From positions 1-64,000 of the forward strand of contig JBKBHA010000013.1 of assembly GCA_046297935.1 (NCBI GenBank): a stretch of DNA of 64,000 bases. Reading direction: 5' to 3'. Each line of letters begins with the position of its first letter. The first letter of the stretch is position 1. This document shows, in pieces, positions 1 to 9,261 of the stretch. The notes beneath the pieces are model-generated. The model did no database searches. It was not told the DNA's origin and saw only the letters and a program-made list of their open reading frames with translations. This stretch comes from CAYMZZ01 sp046297935. GTDB taxonomy: Bacteria > Bacteroidota > Bacteroidia > Chitinophagales > Chitinophagaceae. The position numbers and the translations under genes were made by a program.

Positions 1-176
1 AGGTGAAAGGTGAGAGGCTTGTCTGCCGAAGCGTAGCGGAGGCAGATGAAACGTGAGACGTGAGACGTGAAACGTGAAACGTGAGAGGCTTGTCTGCCGA
101 AGCGTAGCGGAGGCAGATGAAACGTGAGAGGCTTGTCTGCCGAAGCGTAGCGAAGGTAGATGAAACGTGAGAGGTT
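1..176. repeat. Minisatellite with palindromic core (3 copies)
   Basis: Three copies of a 25-bp element with inverted ends TCTGCC...GGCAGA lie at 22-46, 93-117 and 136-160 (the third has two changes). They are separated by 7-8 bp units of the type GTGAAAC/GTGAGAC. The array abuts the stop codon of the next gene. No open frame makes sense here. The core resembles a sequence in the rplK-rplA spacer near 43600-43622, so it may be a dispersed REP-like element. The array may continue left of the window. Confidence 0.85.
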
Positions 177-611
177 TTAGGGCTTGAGGTCGGTTGCGGC
201 CCTGTCAGTTCCGTCCATGTACATGGGCACGGATTGATGCTGATGGGTGATTTTCCATTGACCGTCTATTTTCTGAAGACCCAGGGTTTCCCGATACCAT
301 AAGTCGGTATAAGAACCATCTGTTCGTTTCCCCTTCATGTTTTCCAAACAGTGAGTAAAAGCCACGTTGCCGTCAAAAACAATTTCGATATCATCAAAGA
401 TCAGCTCAATTTGGCTTTCAAATGTAGAGAACCAGTCCTCTAAACCGTCCGAGCCGGGCGCGTTTACACCTGTTTCAAATTGCAAGGGCGGTGCGAGCAC
501 AAACATAACTGACCTGTCGGCAAAAACGCTAATCGTACCTGCCACATCCTTATTCCAGATTGACCGATTCAAATTTTCCTTCAATTCAATTATTAATTCC
601 CGATCGTCCAT
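177..611 (-). CDS. NTF2-fold (SnoaL/DUF4440-like) protein
   Basis: A 144-residue protein. The frame is open further upstream, but the ATG at 611 is chosen because it gives the normal length of this fold and avoids overlap with the next gene. The N-terminus (MDDRELIIELKENLNRSI) fits the first helix of a SnoaL/YybH-type NTF2 fold, followed by a DVAGTISVFAD segment. The C-terminal sheet ends in GQWKITHQHQSVPMY, the common WxIxHxHxS ending. Members are small cone-shaped proteins that act as enzymes or ligand binders; the substrate cannot be told from sequence. Two VOC-fold genes follow upstream on the same strand with gaps of about 70 and 150 bp. No signal peptide is seen, so it is probably cytosolic. 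Confidence 0.75.
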   Translation of the reverse strand: MDDRELIIELKENLNRSIWNKDVAGTISVFADRSVMFVLAPPLQFETGVNAPGSDGLEDWFSTFESQIELIFDDIEIVFDGNVAFTHCLENMKGKRTDGSYTDLWYRETLGLQKIDGQWKITHQHQSVPMYMDGTDRAATDLKP

Positions 612-681
612 AACAGATAATTTTTTCAGTTTCGCCACTATAGCACCGACAAATTCAATACCAAAAATGGATGAACTTAGA

Positions 682-1092
682 TTATAGAAATACGTCCCCC
701 TCGTTCTTGAACGATTTGAATTCAAGCGGATTGCCACTATAATCAAACACAAACATCGTGAGCTGTTCGCCAACCTTTCCTGCATATCTTGTTTGAGGCC
801 TGATGACGAACTCAACTTTTTCAGATTCCAGTTTTTGTTTAATTCTGTCGAATTCGTCATTGTCGAGTATACAACCAAAATGGGGAATAGGTACACTTAT
901 ACCATCGACTTTGCCACAAAAGTCCAGATCGGGAAAGTTGTTACTCACGTGCGCGGATAGCTGATTGCCAAAAAAATCAAAATCAATCCAGGTTTCGGTT
1001 GACCTGCCTTCCCTGCATCCCAAAATTGCCACATAAAATTTTCGCGTCGACTCGATATCCCTGACCTTGAATGCAAAATGAAATGCGCTCAT
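682..1092 (-). CDS. VOC family (glyoxalase/dioxygenase-like) protein
   Basis: A 136-residue protein. The start at 1092 (MSAFHFAFKVRDIESTRKFY) is preferred over an upstream one because the VOC fold begins there. The N-terminal beta-alpha-beta unit reads FHFAFKVRDIESTRKFYVAI, and the C-terminal unit ends in MFVFDYSGNPLEFKSF. The first-strand His and the last-strand Glu sit where metal ligands lie in glyoxalase/extradiol dioxygenase relatives, so it could be a metal enzyme, but substrate is unknown. It lies between an NTF2-fold gene and a second VOC-fold gene on the same strand. Likely cytosolic. Confidence 0.8.
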   Translation of the reverse strand: MSAFHFAFKVRDIESTRKFYVAILGCREGRSTETWIDFDFFGNQLSAHVSNNFPDLDFCGKVDGISVPIPHFGCILDNDEFDRIKQKLESEKVEFVIRPQTRYAGKVGEQLTMFVFDYSGNPLEFKSFKNEGDVFL

Positions 1093-1243
1093 ATTTTTCT
1101 TCAATTGCCCTTGGGCATTTTTTAATGATGGTTTGAAAGGGTCAAATGTAACCACAATGTGGGATTTTCGGATTTGCTGCCAGCGGCGTTTTTACGCAAA
1201 CATGGGTTTCAACGACATTAAGGATCCAGGACTCTAATTTCAG

Positions 1244-1657
1244 CTACTCATCATTTTGCAAAATCATCCAGGAGGTTCCGAACCGATCGCGAAGCATAGC
1301 GAACCGGTTGGCAAAGAACATCTTTTCCATTTTCATGAATATTTCCCCTCCTTTGGCAAGCAATTCATAAATGCGTTCAGCATCTGCTTCGCTACGCAAA
1401 CGCAGCGTCAAATAGCAACTACGCATGGGGTCGGCTCCCGGCACATCAGCCCCGCGAATCAGGGTGCCGCCAATCTCAATGACGCCGTGTAAAACGGGAT
1501 TTTCCCAATCGGCTGGGAAATGAGCTGGTATGGACTGATGATGCATCATGGATATCAACTTTGCCCCCAACTCCTCATCATAAAATTTAAATGCCTGCTG
1601 GCAATGGCCGGGATAATTGATATAAATATCCAGGCCCAGCTGTGCTGTTTCTTTCAT
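1244..1657 (-). CDS. PhnB-like VOC family protein
   Basis: A 137-residue protein starting at the ATG at 1657 (MKETAQLGLDIYINYPGHC). The upstream in-frame extension has no family character. The sequence follows the PhnB/3-demethylubiquinone-methyltransferase-like pattern: YINYPGHCQQAFKFYDEELGAKL at the front, then PVLHGVIEIGGTLIRGADVPG, then a C-terminal DRFGTSWMILQ. Despite the old name these proteins are not known to methylate; they are VOC-fold proteins of unknown substrate. A second member of the same group is at 16909-17361 in this window. It is divergent from the barrel gene that begins at 1846. Confidence 0.8.
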   Translation of the reverse strand: MKETAQLGLDIYINYPGHCQQAFKFYDEELGAKLISMMHHQSIPAHFPADWENPVLHGVIEIGGTLIRGADVPGADPMRSCYLTLRLRSEADAERIYELLAKGGEIFMKMEKMFFANRFAMLRDRFGTSWMILQNDE

Positions 1658-1845
1658 ACCTAAGTGAGATTGAATAATAAAGTTGCCGATTCCCCACCAT
1701 AATTCAGGAATGCAATTGCGACAATAAAGGGCCCCTTTTACGTCAAAATAAATTCTTCCTGCCGTCGCAATTTTCGGCATGTCCCCTCCGTTTTGATGTC
1801 TCCTACCCTTCAATTTCCCTAACGCAACCACAAAAACTAATTGCC

Positions 1846-2409
1846 ATGAAAAAATTTGTATTGGCGCTTACTCTACTGGCTGCCACGCATTGCCAGGGTC
1901 AGCATAAACAAGCTGAAAACCAACAACCTTCCTGTAGAACTACCGAGTTTGGATTTAAAGCCGGTTTCAACCGGAGTCAAATTTCCGGCAGAGACAGCGA
2001 TCAAAAAAAGACAGGCTACATTGGCGGCGAATTGTATGCCGGCTTTTTTTCGGAAACAACACTAAATAAACGATTAGGTCTGGGTTCGGAATTGTTATTT
2101 TCATGGACAGACGACTACCACTTTGTGGAAATTCCCCTGCTACTAAAGTATCGAGTTGCCACACGATGGTCGCTTTTTGCCGGACCAAAGTTGGAGCTAC
2201 TGGTTGATAACGACAATAACGATGATCGGTATCAGTTTAATAATGCCGGTGTAGCTGCCGAGGGTGGTCTGCAGTTTAAATTCGGCAGAAGTTTTATAGC
2301 AGAAGTGAGGCATTCCCGCTCCTTTATCCGCCAGGTTGACGATCTTTTTCTTGACATTAATGGAGGAAGAAGAAATACCACAAGAATAGGAATAGGAATA
2401 ATGTTTTGA
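1846..2409 (+). CDS. Small outer-membrane beta-barrel protein
   Basis: A 187-residue secreted protein. The first 18 residues (MKKFVLALTLLAATHCQG) form a signal peptide. The rest alternates polar and hydrophobic residues: a FGFKAGFNRSQISG strand, YIGGELYAGFF, LGLGSELLFSW, a FVEIPLLLKYRV segment typical of PF13568-like barrels, and a last strand TTRIGIGIMF ending in Phe, the usual outer-membrane insertion signal. About eight strands are expected. Such barrels are common in Bacteroidota and mostly of unknown function. It is followed by the remnant of another barrel gene. Confidence 0.8.
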   Translation: MKKFVLALTLLAATHCQGQHKQAENQQPSCRTTEFGFKAGFNRSQISGRDSDQKKTGYIGGELYAGFFSETTLNKRLGLGSELLFSWTDDYHFVEIPLLLKYRVATRWSLFAGPKLELLVDNDNNDDRYQFNNAGVAAEGGLQFKFGRSFIAEVRHSRSFIRQVDDLFLDINGGRRNTTRIGIGIMF

Positions 2410-2533
2410 TGAGCAAGGCCCCTATGCATAAGAATTTATTGTTGAGCGCTGCAAAAATGCGACAGTAATATTTTCTTGTTTTGGACGATGACCAACTATT
2501 CCCGATAGGGATCTGTACCGAAACAGTCATCTG

Positions 2534-3417
2534 ATGATTCGACATGTATTACTGCCTTGTGCCGTTTGGTTTTTGTGCGGCGATGCCATGGCTCAGGGTA
2601 CCTGAGCTACAATGTTCCTACGCATTATTTGGGGATTTTTGCCCAGCAACTAAGCAGCGCGCGAGCTGCGGGCATGGGGCAGACGTCCGCTACGCTCGAC
2701 GGGATTGAGCACTGGCCGTTGGGGCAATGAGATTTAGCTGGGTAGACGATGATTCAGTATGGACCACGATTATTGGCTGCTTCGAAGAAAGTGTGGACAA
2801 GAGTTCGCAAACCGCCTATAGCGTAAGTGTGGCATACCAGGCTATCCCTAACCTGCATGTGGGTTTATCTGGCAACTACCTGATGGGCAGCGCCGTACCC
2901 GGCACCCTTACTTCTGAAGCCGTGATTGGGTCCATTGGTGTCGTGTACGCCATGGAACTGGAGCTGATCAGGAATAAAAAGTTCAGCAGTCAAAAAATAC
3001 TTCGATGGCGGAGCGCCCGCAGTTGATTTGGGTCTACATCTGCAGTTTCGCGATCAATGGGCCGGAAAAGATCCACGCGGTGATTCGCACGAGTACAATT
3101 CTTCTATTGGTATTGGAGCCGAAGCATGGTTTTTACAACGGATTGCTTTCCGCATTGGGTACTATCGTGAGAAAAGGCCTTCAGGTACCCGATCAACTGG
3201 TGGAGCCTGGGTTACGGGCAACAAATATGGCTTTAGGTGGGGGTATGGCACACTCATCCCTTTGAAACAACTCACCCGGAACAAGATCCCATTCAACGCG
3301 GAATTGAATTTTGTGACTGGGCGTTTACTCAACGAGTTGGGAAAGAACTATACGCATCCTTCTGTGTTCACCGATAAAAAATTTACCTATAGTATCGGGC
3401 TTAACATCAGACCCTAG
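2534..3417 (+). pseudogene. Decayed PorV-like outer-membrane protein gene
   Basis: One barrel-type protein is spread over three frames. A signal peptide starts at ATG 2534 (MIRHVLLPCAVWFLCGDAMA) and hits a stop near 2603. The next frame, from 2605, reads SYNVPTHYLGIFAQQ then ARAAGMGQTSATLDG, which resembles the start of mature PorV/PorQ-type proteins, and stops near 2725. A third frame (2727 to about 2990) reads barrel-like strands (AYQAIPNLHVGLSGNYLMG). The frame shifts again at an A-run near 2991-2997 and continues to 3417 (GLHLQFRDQWAG ... TYSIGLNIRP). Three frame changes and a missing segment argue against sequencing error alone. It was probably a type IX secretion-associated barrel. Confidence 0.7.
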
Positions 3418-3438
3418 AGAATTCAGGTATTTACTTAT

Positions 3439-3446
3439 TATCTTTC
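3439..3446 (+). promoter_or_regulatory. -7 box TATCTTTC
   Basis: TATCTTTC differs at one base from the Bacteroidota -7 consensus TAnnTTTG and lies 18 bp before the ATG of the LRR gene at 3465. Confidence 0.4.
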
Positions 3447-3464
3447 GTTTTCTAATCAACTGCG

Positions 3465-3953
3465 ATGGCTAACGAAAGGAAAAGACTGAAAGAACTAAAG
3501 CGGCGGTATGGGCGGCTGGCTGAAAGTATGGAGCCTTATTACCATCATCTGGATCTTCGCCCCTTGTGGGAGTTGAACGACGATGGCTTTGCTTTTTTGA
3601 TGGAAAAGGTAAAGGGCGTAAATATGCTCGATTTGAATGAAACCGAGATTACTGATGCCAGCATCTCGCTGTTGACTAAGCTGGAATATGTTAAAGAAAT
3701 CAGAGTAAAGGGTTGCAGGCAATTGACAGATGCGTGTATTGACGACCTGAACCGGATTCGCGAGCTCGAGTTTCTGCATGTTAAGGGAACCCGAATTACT
3801 ATTGATGGTTTACTTCGGTTGACAGAACAGCCGAATTTGAAGACTTTGTTGTTTTCCGACGACCATCCGGAGTTGATTGCGGATAAGATTCAGCAGTTAT
3901 TGGCCATGTTCCCCGAATGTGAAATAGCGTTGGATGGTACTCCCTTGCGTTGA
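3465..3953 (+). CDS. Leucine-rich-repeat protein
   Basis: A 162-residue protein with no signal peptide. After a basic N-terminus (ERKRLKELKRRYGRLAES) come about four repeats of the F-box/AMN1 LRR type: VNMLDLNETEITDASISLL, VKEIRVKGCRQLTDACIDDL, LEFLHVKGTRITIDGLLRL and LKTLLFSDD. The pattern LxLxxTxITDxxLxxL is clear. Cytosolic, presumably a protein-binding scaffold; partner unknown. It stands alone between a decayed gene and a minisatellite. Confidence 0.75.
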   Translation: MANERKRLKELKRRYGRLAESMEPYYHHLDLRPLWELNDDGFAFLMEKVKGVNMLDLNETEITDASISLLTKLEYVKEIRVKGCRQLTDACIDDLNRIRELEFLHVKGTRITIDGLLRLTEQPNLKTLLFSDDHPELIADKIQQLLAMFPECEIALDGTPLR

Positions 3954-4079
3954 TCCCTGCTAATTGCACGCGGTTTATGGGAAAATCATCGTGTGTACAG
4001 GGGAAAAAAGCATATCAGTCTGGTGCATAGATGGCTTTCGTGAGTGACGCGTGGAGGTGGAATTCGTTTAATTTTGGAG

Positions 4080-4499
4080 GAGGTTATAACCTGTGGGGTT
4101 ATAACCTATGAGGTTATGACCTTTGAGGTGATAACCTGTGAGGTGATGACCTGTGAGGTGATAACCTGTGAGGTGATGACCTGTGAGGTGATAACCTGTG
4201 AGGTTATAACCTGTGGGGTTATGACCTTTGAGGTGATAACCTGTGAGGTGATAACCTGTGAGGTGATAACCTATGAGGTAATGACCTGTGAGGTGATAAC
4301 CTGTGGGGTTATGACCTGTGAGGTTATGACCTTTGAGGTGATAACCTATGAGGTGATAACCTGTGAGGTAATGACCTGTGAGGTGATGACCTGTGAGGTT
4401 ATGACCTTTGAGGTGATAACCTGTGAGGTGATAACCTATGAGGTAATGACCTGTGAGGTGATAACCTATGAGGTTATCACTTTTGAGCTGTTAACCCAT
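4080..4499. repeat. 28-copy 15-bp minisatellite with palindromic core
   Basis: The unit is GAGGTGATAACCTGT. 27 good copies and one weak copy follow each other without a break. AGGT and ACCT at the ends of each core are almost invariant, while the four bases between them vary (TATA, TATG, GATA, GATG, AATG). Where the centre is TATA the 12-bp core AGGTTATAACCT is a perfect palindrome. Because 15 is a multiple of 3, one frame stays open for 165 codons as a pentapeptide repeat (EVITC/EVMTC), but it has no convincing start or domain, so I do not call a gene. Confidence 0.95.
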
Positions 4500-4545
4500 A
4501 TTTTAAACACCAGCAAGCTGCATTCCTTTTTTTGCCTTTAAAATA

Positions 4546-4595
4546 TATTCACTGGAACTGGTCAACAAGAAAAGCTGAGCAAGTTCCAGTGAATA
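4546..4595. terminator. 14-bp perfect hairpin
   Basis: TATTCACTGGAACT (4546-4559) is exactly complementary to AGTTCCAGTGAATA (4582-4595), with a 22-nt loop. It lies about 100 bp beyond the stop of the GH92 gene on the minus strand and could end its transcript, although no clear T-run follows. The stretch from 4600 to 4697 shows nothing else. Confidence 0.5.
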
Positions 4596-4697
4596 GTCTT
4601 CTTTCAGTCGCGCCCAACCCACTGGTGATGTCAAATTGAACAGTCCGCCGTTTGACGCTTTTACTGCCAGACTAAATATCCGTTACAAAGGCTCCAC

Positions 4698-6992
4698 TTA
4701 TCGCCCGGCTTCCGAACTCATTGAATATGGCAAATCTGACGCCTGTATGCCTCTTGACCTGTTAGGCTTTTCGCCCATACTAAATTCCAGCTTCATCCCC
4801 TTCTGAATATCAAAATGCCCGATCCAGTTCCTGGTAAATGGCTTGCCGTTCAACTTCAGCTGATCAACATAACGGCGCGTCGATGTGTTGTTCGCAGCAA
4901 TGATCTGCAGTTGTTTTCCGTTTTCCAGGTACACGGTTGCTTTTGGGAACAAAGGGGAGCCCAACACGTACTGATCTGTACCTGGACAGACAGGATAAAA
5001 TCCAAGTGCCGAAAACACGTACCAGGCAGAAGTCTGACCGTTATCCTCATCACCACAATAACCATCGGGTGCCGGAGTATACAACTTATCCATCACCTCC
5101 CGTACATGATATTGGCTCTTCCAGGGCTGACCGGCGTAATTATACAAATAGGTCATATGCTGAATAGGCTGGTTGCCATGTGCATACTGCCCCATATTCA
5201 TGATCTGCATTTCACGGATTTCATGAATGACGCCTCCATAATAGCTGTCATCAAATACGGGAGGCATCACGAATACTGAGTCGAGCATGTTTACAAATTG
5301 CTCCTTTCCTCCCATCAAATCAATCAGACCCTGTATGTCGTGAAAAACACTCCAGGAATAATGCCAGCTATTCCCCTCGGTAAAGGCATCGCCCCACTTC
5401 AACGGATTAAAAGGAGTTTGAAATTGTCCATCCTTGTTCTTTCCTCGCATTAGCTTATGCTGAGGATCAAACAAATTGCGATAATTTTGACTGCGCTTTT
5501 TGTATAGTTCAATTTCCTCAGCCGGCCTGTTCAGCACCTTTGCCAGTTGGTAAATAGTAAAATCGTCATACGCATATTCCAGGGTACGGGCGGCGTTTTC
5601 ATTTATTTTAACATCGTAGGGCACATAGCCGAGTTCATTGTAATACTTTACCCCCTTGCGTCCTACCGCACTCATAGGACCTTCGTTGTTGGCGCCATGT
5701 ATCAGCGCTTCGTAGAGCTTATTAATATCGTAGCCTCGCAATCCCTTTATATACGCATCGGCTACCACACTCGCAGAATTGTTACCTACCATAATATCAG
5801 CAAAGCCCGGGCTGCTCCATTCGGGTAAAAATCCACCTTCCTTATAGTCGTTGATCAGCCCTTCCTGCATTTCCCTGTTGATAGAGGGATAAACCAAATT
5901 CAGAAATGGGTAAAGGGCACGAAAAGTATCCCAAAATCCGGTGCCGGCAAACATGTAGCCGGGCAGCACCTTACCGTTGTAGGGACTATAATGCACGATC
6001 TGACCCTTCGAATCTACCTCATACAATTTGTTGGGGAAAAACACCATACGATAAAGGCAGGAATAAAAAGTCCGCAACTGATCAACGTTGTCGCTTTCAA
6101 CACTTATTCTTCCGAGGGTCTTATTCCAAACCTCACGACCTCTTTGTTTCAATTCGTCGAAACCCAAATTGCCCAACTCCTGCAAATTCACCGCCGCCTG
6201 CTCAGCACTGATAAATGACGAAGCAACGCGGGCCTGGACCTGTCCACCCCTTTTTGGAATGGAGAATCCAACAATGGCACCACTATTTTTATCATTCGAC
6301 AAACTGCGTTCACCACGTATCAATTCATTTTCCGTCCACACACCCACACTGGTAAATGGCTGGTCAAATTGAATAATGAAATAATTTTTGAAATTCTTCA
6401 GGTTGCCACGACTGTATTTGGTTGAGTAGCCGACAATCTGATTTTTCTCAGGAATGATTTCCACATACGACTCCTTATCAAATGCATCCACCACAATAAA
6501 TGCACTGTCTGTTTTTGGAAAACTGAAGCGAAACATTGCTGCGCGTTCAGTTGGAGTAAGTTCAGCAATTACATCATGATCGGCCAGATAGACACTATAG
6601 TAATATGGTTTCGCAATTTCGGATTTATGAGAGTACCAACTGGCCCGTTTTTCCTGCTCAGCCACGGCTTTGCCGGTTACTGGCATCAAAGAGAACATGC
6701 CATAGTCATTCATCCAGGGCGAAGGCTGGTGGGTTTGCTTAAAGCCGCGAATCTTGTCGGCCGAATAGGTGTATTGCCAGCCATCGCCATTCTTGCCGGT
6801 CTGCGGTGTCCAGAGATTCATTCCCCATGGCATCCCTATTGCGGGATAAGTATTACCATTAGACAGGCTGTATTTGGAATCAGTGCCCATCAGCGTGTTC
6901 ACATAATCGACAGGCTCTTTTTGTTGAGCAAATCCGGTAAACGAGTTAAGTAGGGCGATGCCAATCAGGATTATTCTGAACATTTTTTTCAT
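4698..6992 (-). CDS. GH92 family alpha-mannosidase
   Basis: A 764-residue secreted enzyme with signal peptide MKKMFRIILIGIALLNSFTG. The GH92 signature starts at once (PVDYVNTLMGTDSKYSLSNG ... NTYPAIGMPWGMNLWTPQTG) and the catalytic (alpha/alpha)6 domain follows, with HEIREM, HGNQPIQHMTYLYNYAGQPW and GDEDNGQTSAWYVFSALGFY. The acidic GDEDNGQ segment corresponds to the catalytic-base region. GH92 enzymes are Ca-dependent exo-mannosidases that invert configuration and cleave alpha-mannosides of glycoproteins or fungal/yeast mannan; the linkage cannot be read from sequence. It lies downstream of a TonB-dependent receptor on the same strand but has its own -7 box. Probably periplasmic or surface-exposed. 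Confidence 0.93.
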   Translation of the reverse strand: MKKMFRIILIGIALLNSFTGFAQQKEPVDYVNTLMGTDSKYSLSNGNTYPAIGMPWGMNLWTPQTGKNGDGWQYTYSADKIRGFKQTHQPSPWMNDYGMFSLMPVTGKAVAEQEKRASWYSHKSEIAKPYYYSVYLADHDVIAELTPTERAAMFRFSFPKTDSAFIVVDAFDKESYVEIIPEKNQIVGYSTKYSRGNLKNFKNYFIIQFDQPFTSVGVWTENELIRGERSLSNDKNSGAIVGFSIPKRGGQVQARVASSFISAEQAAVNLQELGNLGFDELKQRGREVWNKTLGRISVESDNVDQLRTFYSCLYRMVFFPNKLYEVDSKGQIVHYSPYNGKVLPGYMFAGTGFWDTFRALYPFLNLVYPSINREMQEGLINDYKEGGFLPEWSSPGFADIMVGNNSASVVADAYIKGLRGYDINKLYEALIHGANNEGPMSAVGRKGVKYYNELGYVPYDVKINENAARTLEYAYDDFTIYQLAKVLNRPAEEIELYKKRSQNYRNLFDPQHKLMRGKNKDGQFQTPFNPLKWGDAFTEGNSWHYSWSVFHDIQGLIDLMGGKEQFVNMLDSVFVMPPVFDDSYYGGVIHEIREMQIMNMGQYAHGNQPIQHMTYLYNYAGQPWKSQYHVREVMDKLYTPAPDGYCGDEDNGQTSAWYVFSALGFYPVCPGTDQYVLGSPLFPKATVYLENGKQLQIIAANNTSTRRYVDQLKLNGKPFTRNWIGHFDIQKGMKLEFSMGEKPNRSRGIQASDLPYSMSSEAGR

Positions 6993-7000
6993 TTAGGGGC

Positions 7001-7008
7001 CAAAGATA
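7001..7008 (-). promoter_or_regulatory. -7 box TATCTTTG for the GH92 gene
   Basis: Read on the minus strand, TATCTTTG is a perfect Bacteroidota -7 box only 8 bp before the ATG at 6992. It lies just past the stop codon of the TonB receptor. Transcription would begin close to or at the start codon. Confidence 0.55.
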
Positions 7009-7009
7009 A

Positions 7010-9235
7010 TCAGAAGAACAAGGTAAAACTGGCCCGGGCAAAGAAAGGCGCACCCGGAGTGAAATGAATTTCGTTGACAGGTTGCGGTTCGCCCTGAAGC
7101 CGACTCTCGGTAAGAAACTGTGTTTCCTTCCAGCGGGTATTGAACAAGTTTTGTACACTCAGGCCTGCTTCCCAACGCGATTGGGTATAGTTCACCGCAG
7201 CATCACATATCAGGTATCCGCGGGCAACCACTTCGTTTGCTTCATCGGCCGGGCGATTGCCCATGGCGCGATAACGCAGACTTCCGTTCCAGCCTTTCTG
7301 TTTTTTATAACTGATACCACCAGAACTGGTAAAAGTTGGCGCGAGCGGAAGATAGGCTTCTTCCTTCGGAACACCCAGCGCGCGTGGATGAGTAAGGTTG
7401 ACGTCCACATCGGCATACCAACTGCTGGCGATTTGCTGCCTTAACGACAGGTCCCACCCCATCCGGCGTGTACGACCTCCGGGTTCAACTACACCTGCAT
7501 CGCCTACATACACAAACTCCTGCTGCATCCACAAATACCAGATGGCGGACTGCAACAATGTACCCGGGGCCAGTTTAAAAATACCGCCAAGGTCGGCACC
7601 GTAAGCGGGGGTCACTACCCTTCTGCCATTTTGTAATACTGCCACCCTGGTATCATTACTGTGAAAACTTTGGCCGGTATACAAATACAGTTGCACACGT
7701 TCGTTCACGGTATAATTCAAATTCAACTTCGGACTCCATATCGTACTATTGCTATTGCTCGTTGTCTGTTGTAGATCGTCGCGGTACCTGTTTCTAAAAT
7801 AATCGCCGCGCAAACCCAGCGTCAGCAACCAGTCGCTGCTAAGTTGCAACCGCTCTTCTGCAAAAACGGAAAAATTCTGTTCGGCAACGTCACCAAGCTT
7901 AATTCGATCAAGAGTGGTTGCTCGCTTTTCGGTATTTGACAATTCTGAATTAGAAGTAGCATCAGCCCTCCATTGTATGCCAGCCTTCCATTCACCGTTT
8001 AGACGACCCAGTTCATGTGAGCGCGAAAGTTCCGAAAGTCCGCCGGTAAGCCAACGATTTTCTTTTTGGCGAATCTCATCTCCATTAACTGGATTATTAA
8101 GGAAAAAAGTGAAATTGCTATACAATTCAAATGCGTATCGGCTAAGGTAAACCTGGTTTTTCCAGTTCATACCATTGTCGAAACGCGTATGGAGTTGCAA
8201 ATTGAAATTGTAACGACTGGTATTGCCTCCTTCCCGGTCGTCGATTGCACCGAACCAACCGATGCTGCCATCATCAACGGCACGGTCAGGTATCTGTCCA
8301 CTTGCATACCATTTACTACTAAATGCCGAAAAATAGCTGCTGAGCGATGAACGCGGACTTATTTGACCATGATATTTCAACATCGAGTTGATGCGATGAA
8401 AGCGCTGGGGCGAGTCGAAAAATCCGTCGGTGTAGGAAAGTTCGGACGCCCAGTACAAGCTCTGGTTACGTTGACGCATTTTTTCGGATAGCAAATTGAT
8501 GCCACTTACCAGGCGACCGGTTTTATACTGACCAGCTTCCAGCTTTACAAAACTCCGGTCTAAGTAATCGCGGGTTCTAAAATCAATGTAGCCAGCAGTG
8601 CTAAAATTTCCGCGATCAGCGAAATAGGGCCCTTTGTTGAAGTTGACCCTTTCAATTAATTCAGGAATCACAAAATGTAGATCGGCATAGCCCTGGCCAT
8701 GTGCATGACTCACCATGTTGACCGGCATACCATCTACATCGATACGAATATCAGTACCATGATCGATATCGAAACCACGCAAAAAAATCTGTTCCGCTTT
8801 ACCACCTCCGGCATGCTGGCCAATAAAAAGGCCCGGCACTATTCTCAATACTTCCTGGGAATTCACAATGGGTCGCAAATGAATATCGAAACTGCTGATG
8901 CTGTGAAAAATACCGGCGCGGTTGCTGCTTCGCACTTCCACTTCAGCGAGCGTGGTAGTACCAGGTTCCAGCAGAATGGTACGCTCCGTACCATAGGCTG
9001 CAATACGAAGCGGCAAATAGCCAACGCAACTAATAGTCAGGCTGTCTGATACATTCCTGATATCCACCCTGCCAAGTTCATCGCTGATTTGAGAAAAGCT
9101 ATAATCACTTGTGTGAACAGAGGCCCCTTGTACCGGCAACCAGTTTTCCTTATTTCGAAGGACAATCTGCCTGTCTTGGGCGTTCAGTTTTGTAAACGAC
9201 ATTAATACAAAGAAAGTGAGCAGCCGGATTGTCAT
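7010..9235 (-). CDS. TonB-dependent outer-membrane receptor
   Basis: A 741-residue receptor. The ATG at 9235 (MTIRLLTFFVLMSFTKLNAQ) is chosen because it begins a good signal peptide. An N-terminal carboxypeptidase-D-regulatory-like beta-sandwich (about residues 20-95, ending SCVGYLPLRI) precedes the plug domain, which contains LRGFDIDHGTDIRIDVDGMP and VPGLF. A 22-strand barrel follows, and the last strand FARASFTLFF ends in Phe. The plug lacks the SusC-type long N-terminal architecture, and no SusD partner is adjacent, so it is more like a siderophore/metal-type receptor than a glycan one. Substrate unknown. GH92 is immediately downstream but has its own promoter. Confidence 0.9.
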   Translation of the reverse strand: MTIRLLTFFVLMSFTKLNAQDRQIVLRNKENWLPVQGASVHTSDYSFSQISDELGRVDIRNVSDSLTISCVGYLPLRIAAYGTERTILLEPGTTTLAEVEVRSSNRAGIFHSISSFDIHLRPIVNSQEVLRIVPGLFIGQHAGGGKAEQIFLRGFDIDHGTDIRIDVDGMPVNMVSHAHGQGYADLHFVIPELIERVNFNKGPYFADRGNFSTAGYIDFRTRDYLDRSFVKLEAGQYKTGRLVSGINLLSEKMRQRNQSLYWASELSYTDGFFDSPQRFHRINSMLKYHGQISPRSSLSSYFSAFSSKWYASGQIPDRAVDDGSIGWFGAIDDREGGNTSRYNFNLQLHTRFDNGMNWKNQVYLSRYAFELYSNFTFFLNNPVNGDEIRQKENRWLTGGLSELSRSHELGRLNGEWKAGIQWRADATSNSELSNTEKRATTLDRIKLGDVAEQNFSVFAEERLQLSSDWLLTLGLRGDYFRNRYRDDLQQTTSNSNSTIWSPKLNLNYTVNERVQLYLYTGQSFHSNDTRVAVLQNGRRVVTPAYGADLGGIFKLAPGTLLQSAIWYLWMQQEFVYVGDAGVVEPGGRTRRMGWDLSLRQQIASSWYADVDVNLTHPRALGVPKEEAYLPLAPTFTSSGGISYKKQKGWNGSLRYRAMGNRPADEANEVVARGYLICDAAVNYTQSRWEAGLSVQNLFNTRWKETQFLTESRLQGEPQPVNEIHFTPGAPFFARASFTLFF

Positions 9236-9261
9236 ACAGTTTGGTTTGTATATTGCATCAG

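Noticed and set aside
1..176. Left-edge repeats as a CRISPR array
   Set aside because: The intervals are short and are themselves simple repeats; no spacer-like unique sequence and no cas gene is present.
4044..4541. 165-codon open frame with EVITC pentapeptide repeats as a protein
   Set aside because: The frame is open only because the 15-bp unit is a multiple of three. There is no promoter, domain or credible start.
7010..9235. SusCD-type glycan uptake locus made of the receptor and GH92
   Set aside because: No SusD gene is next to the receptor, and GH92 has its own promoter, so a polysaccharide utilisation locus is not supported.
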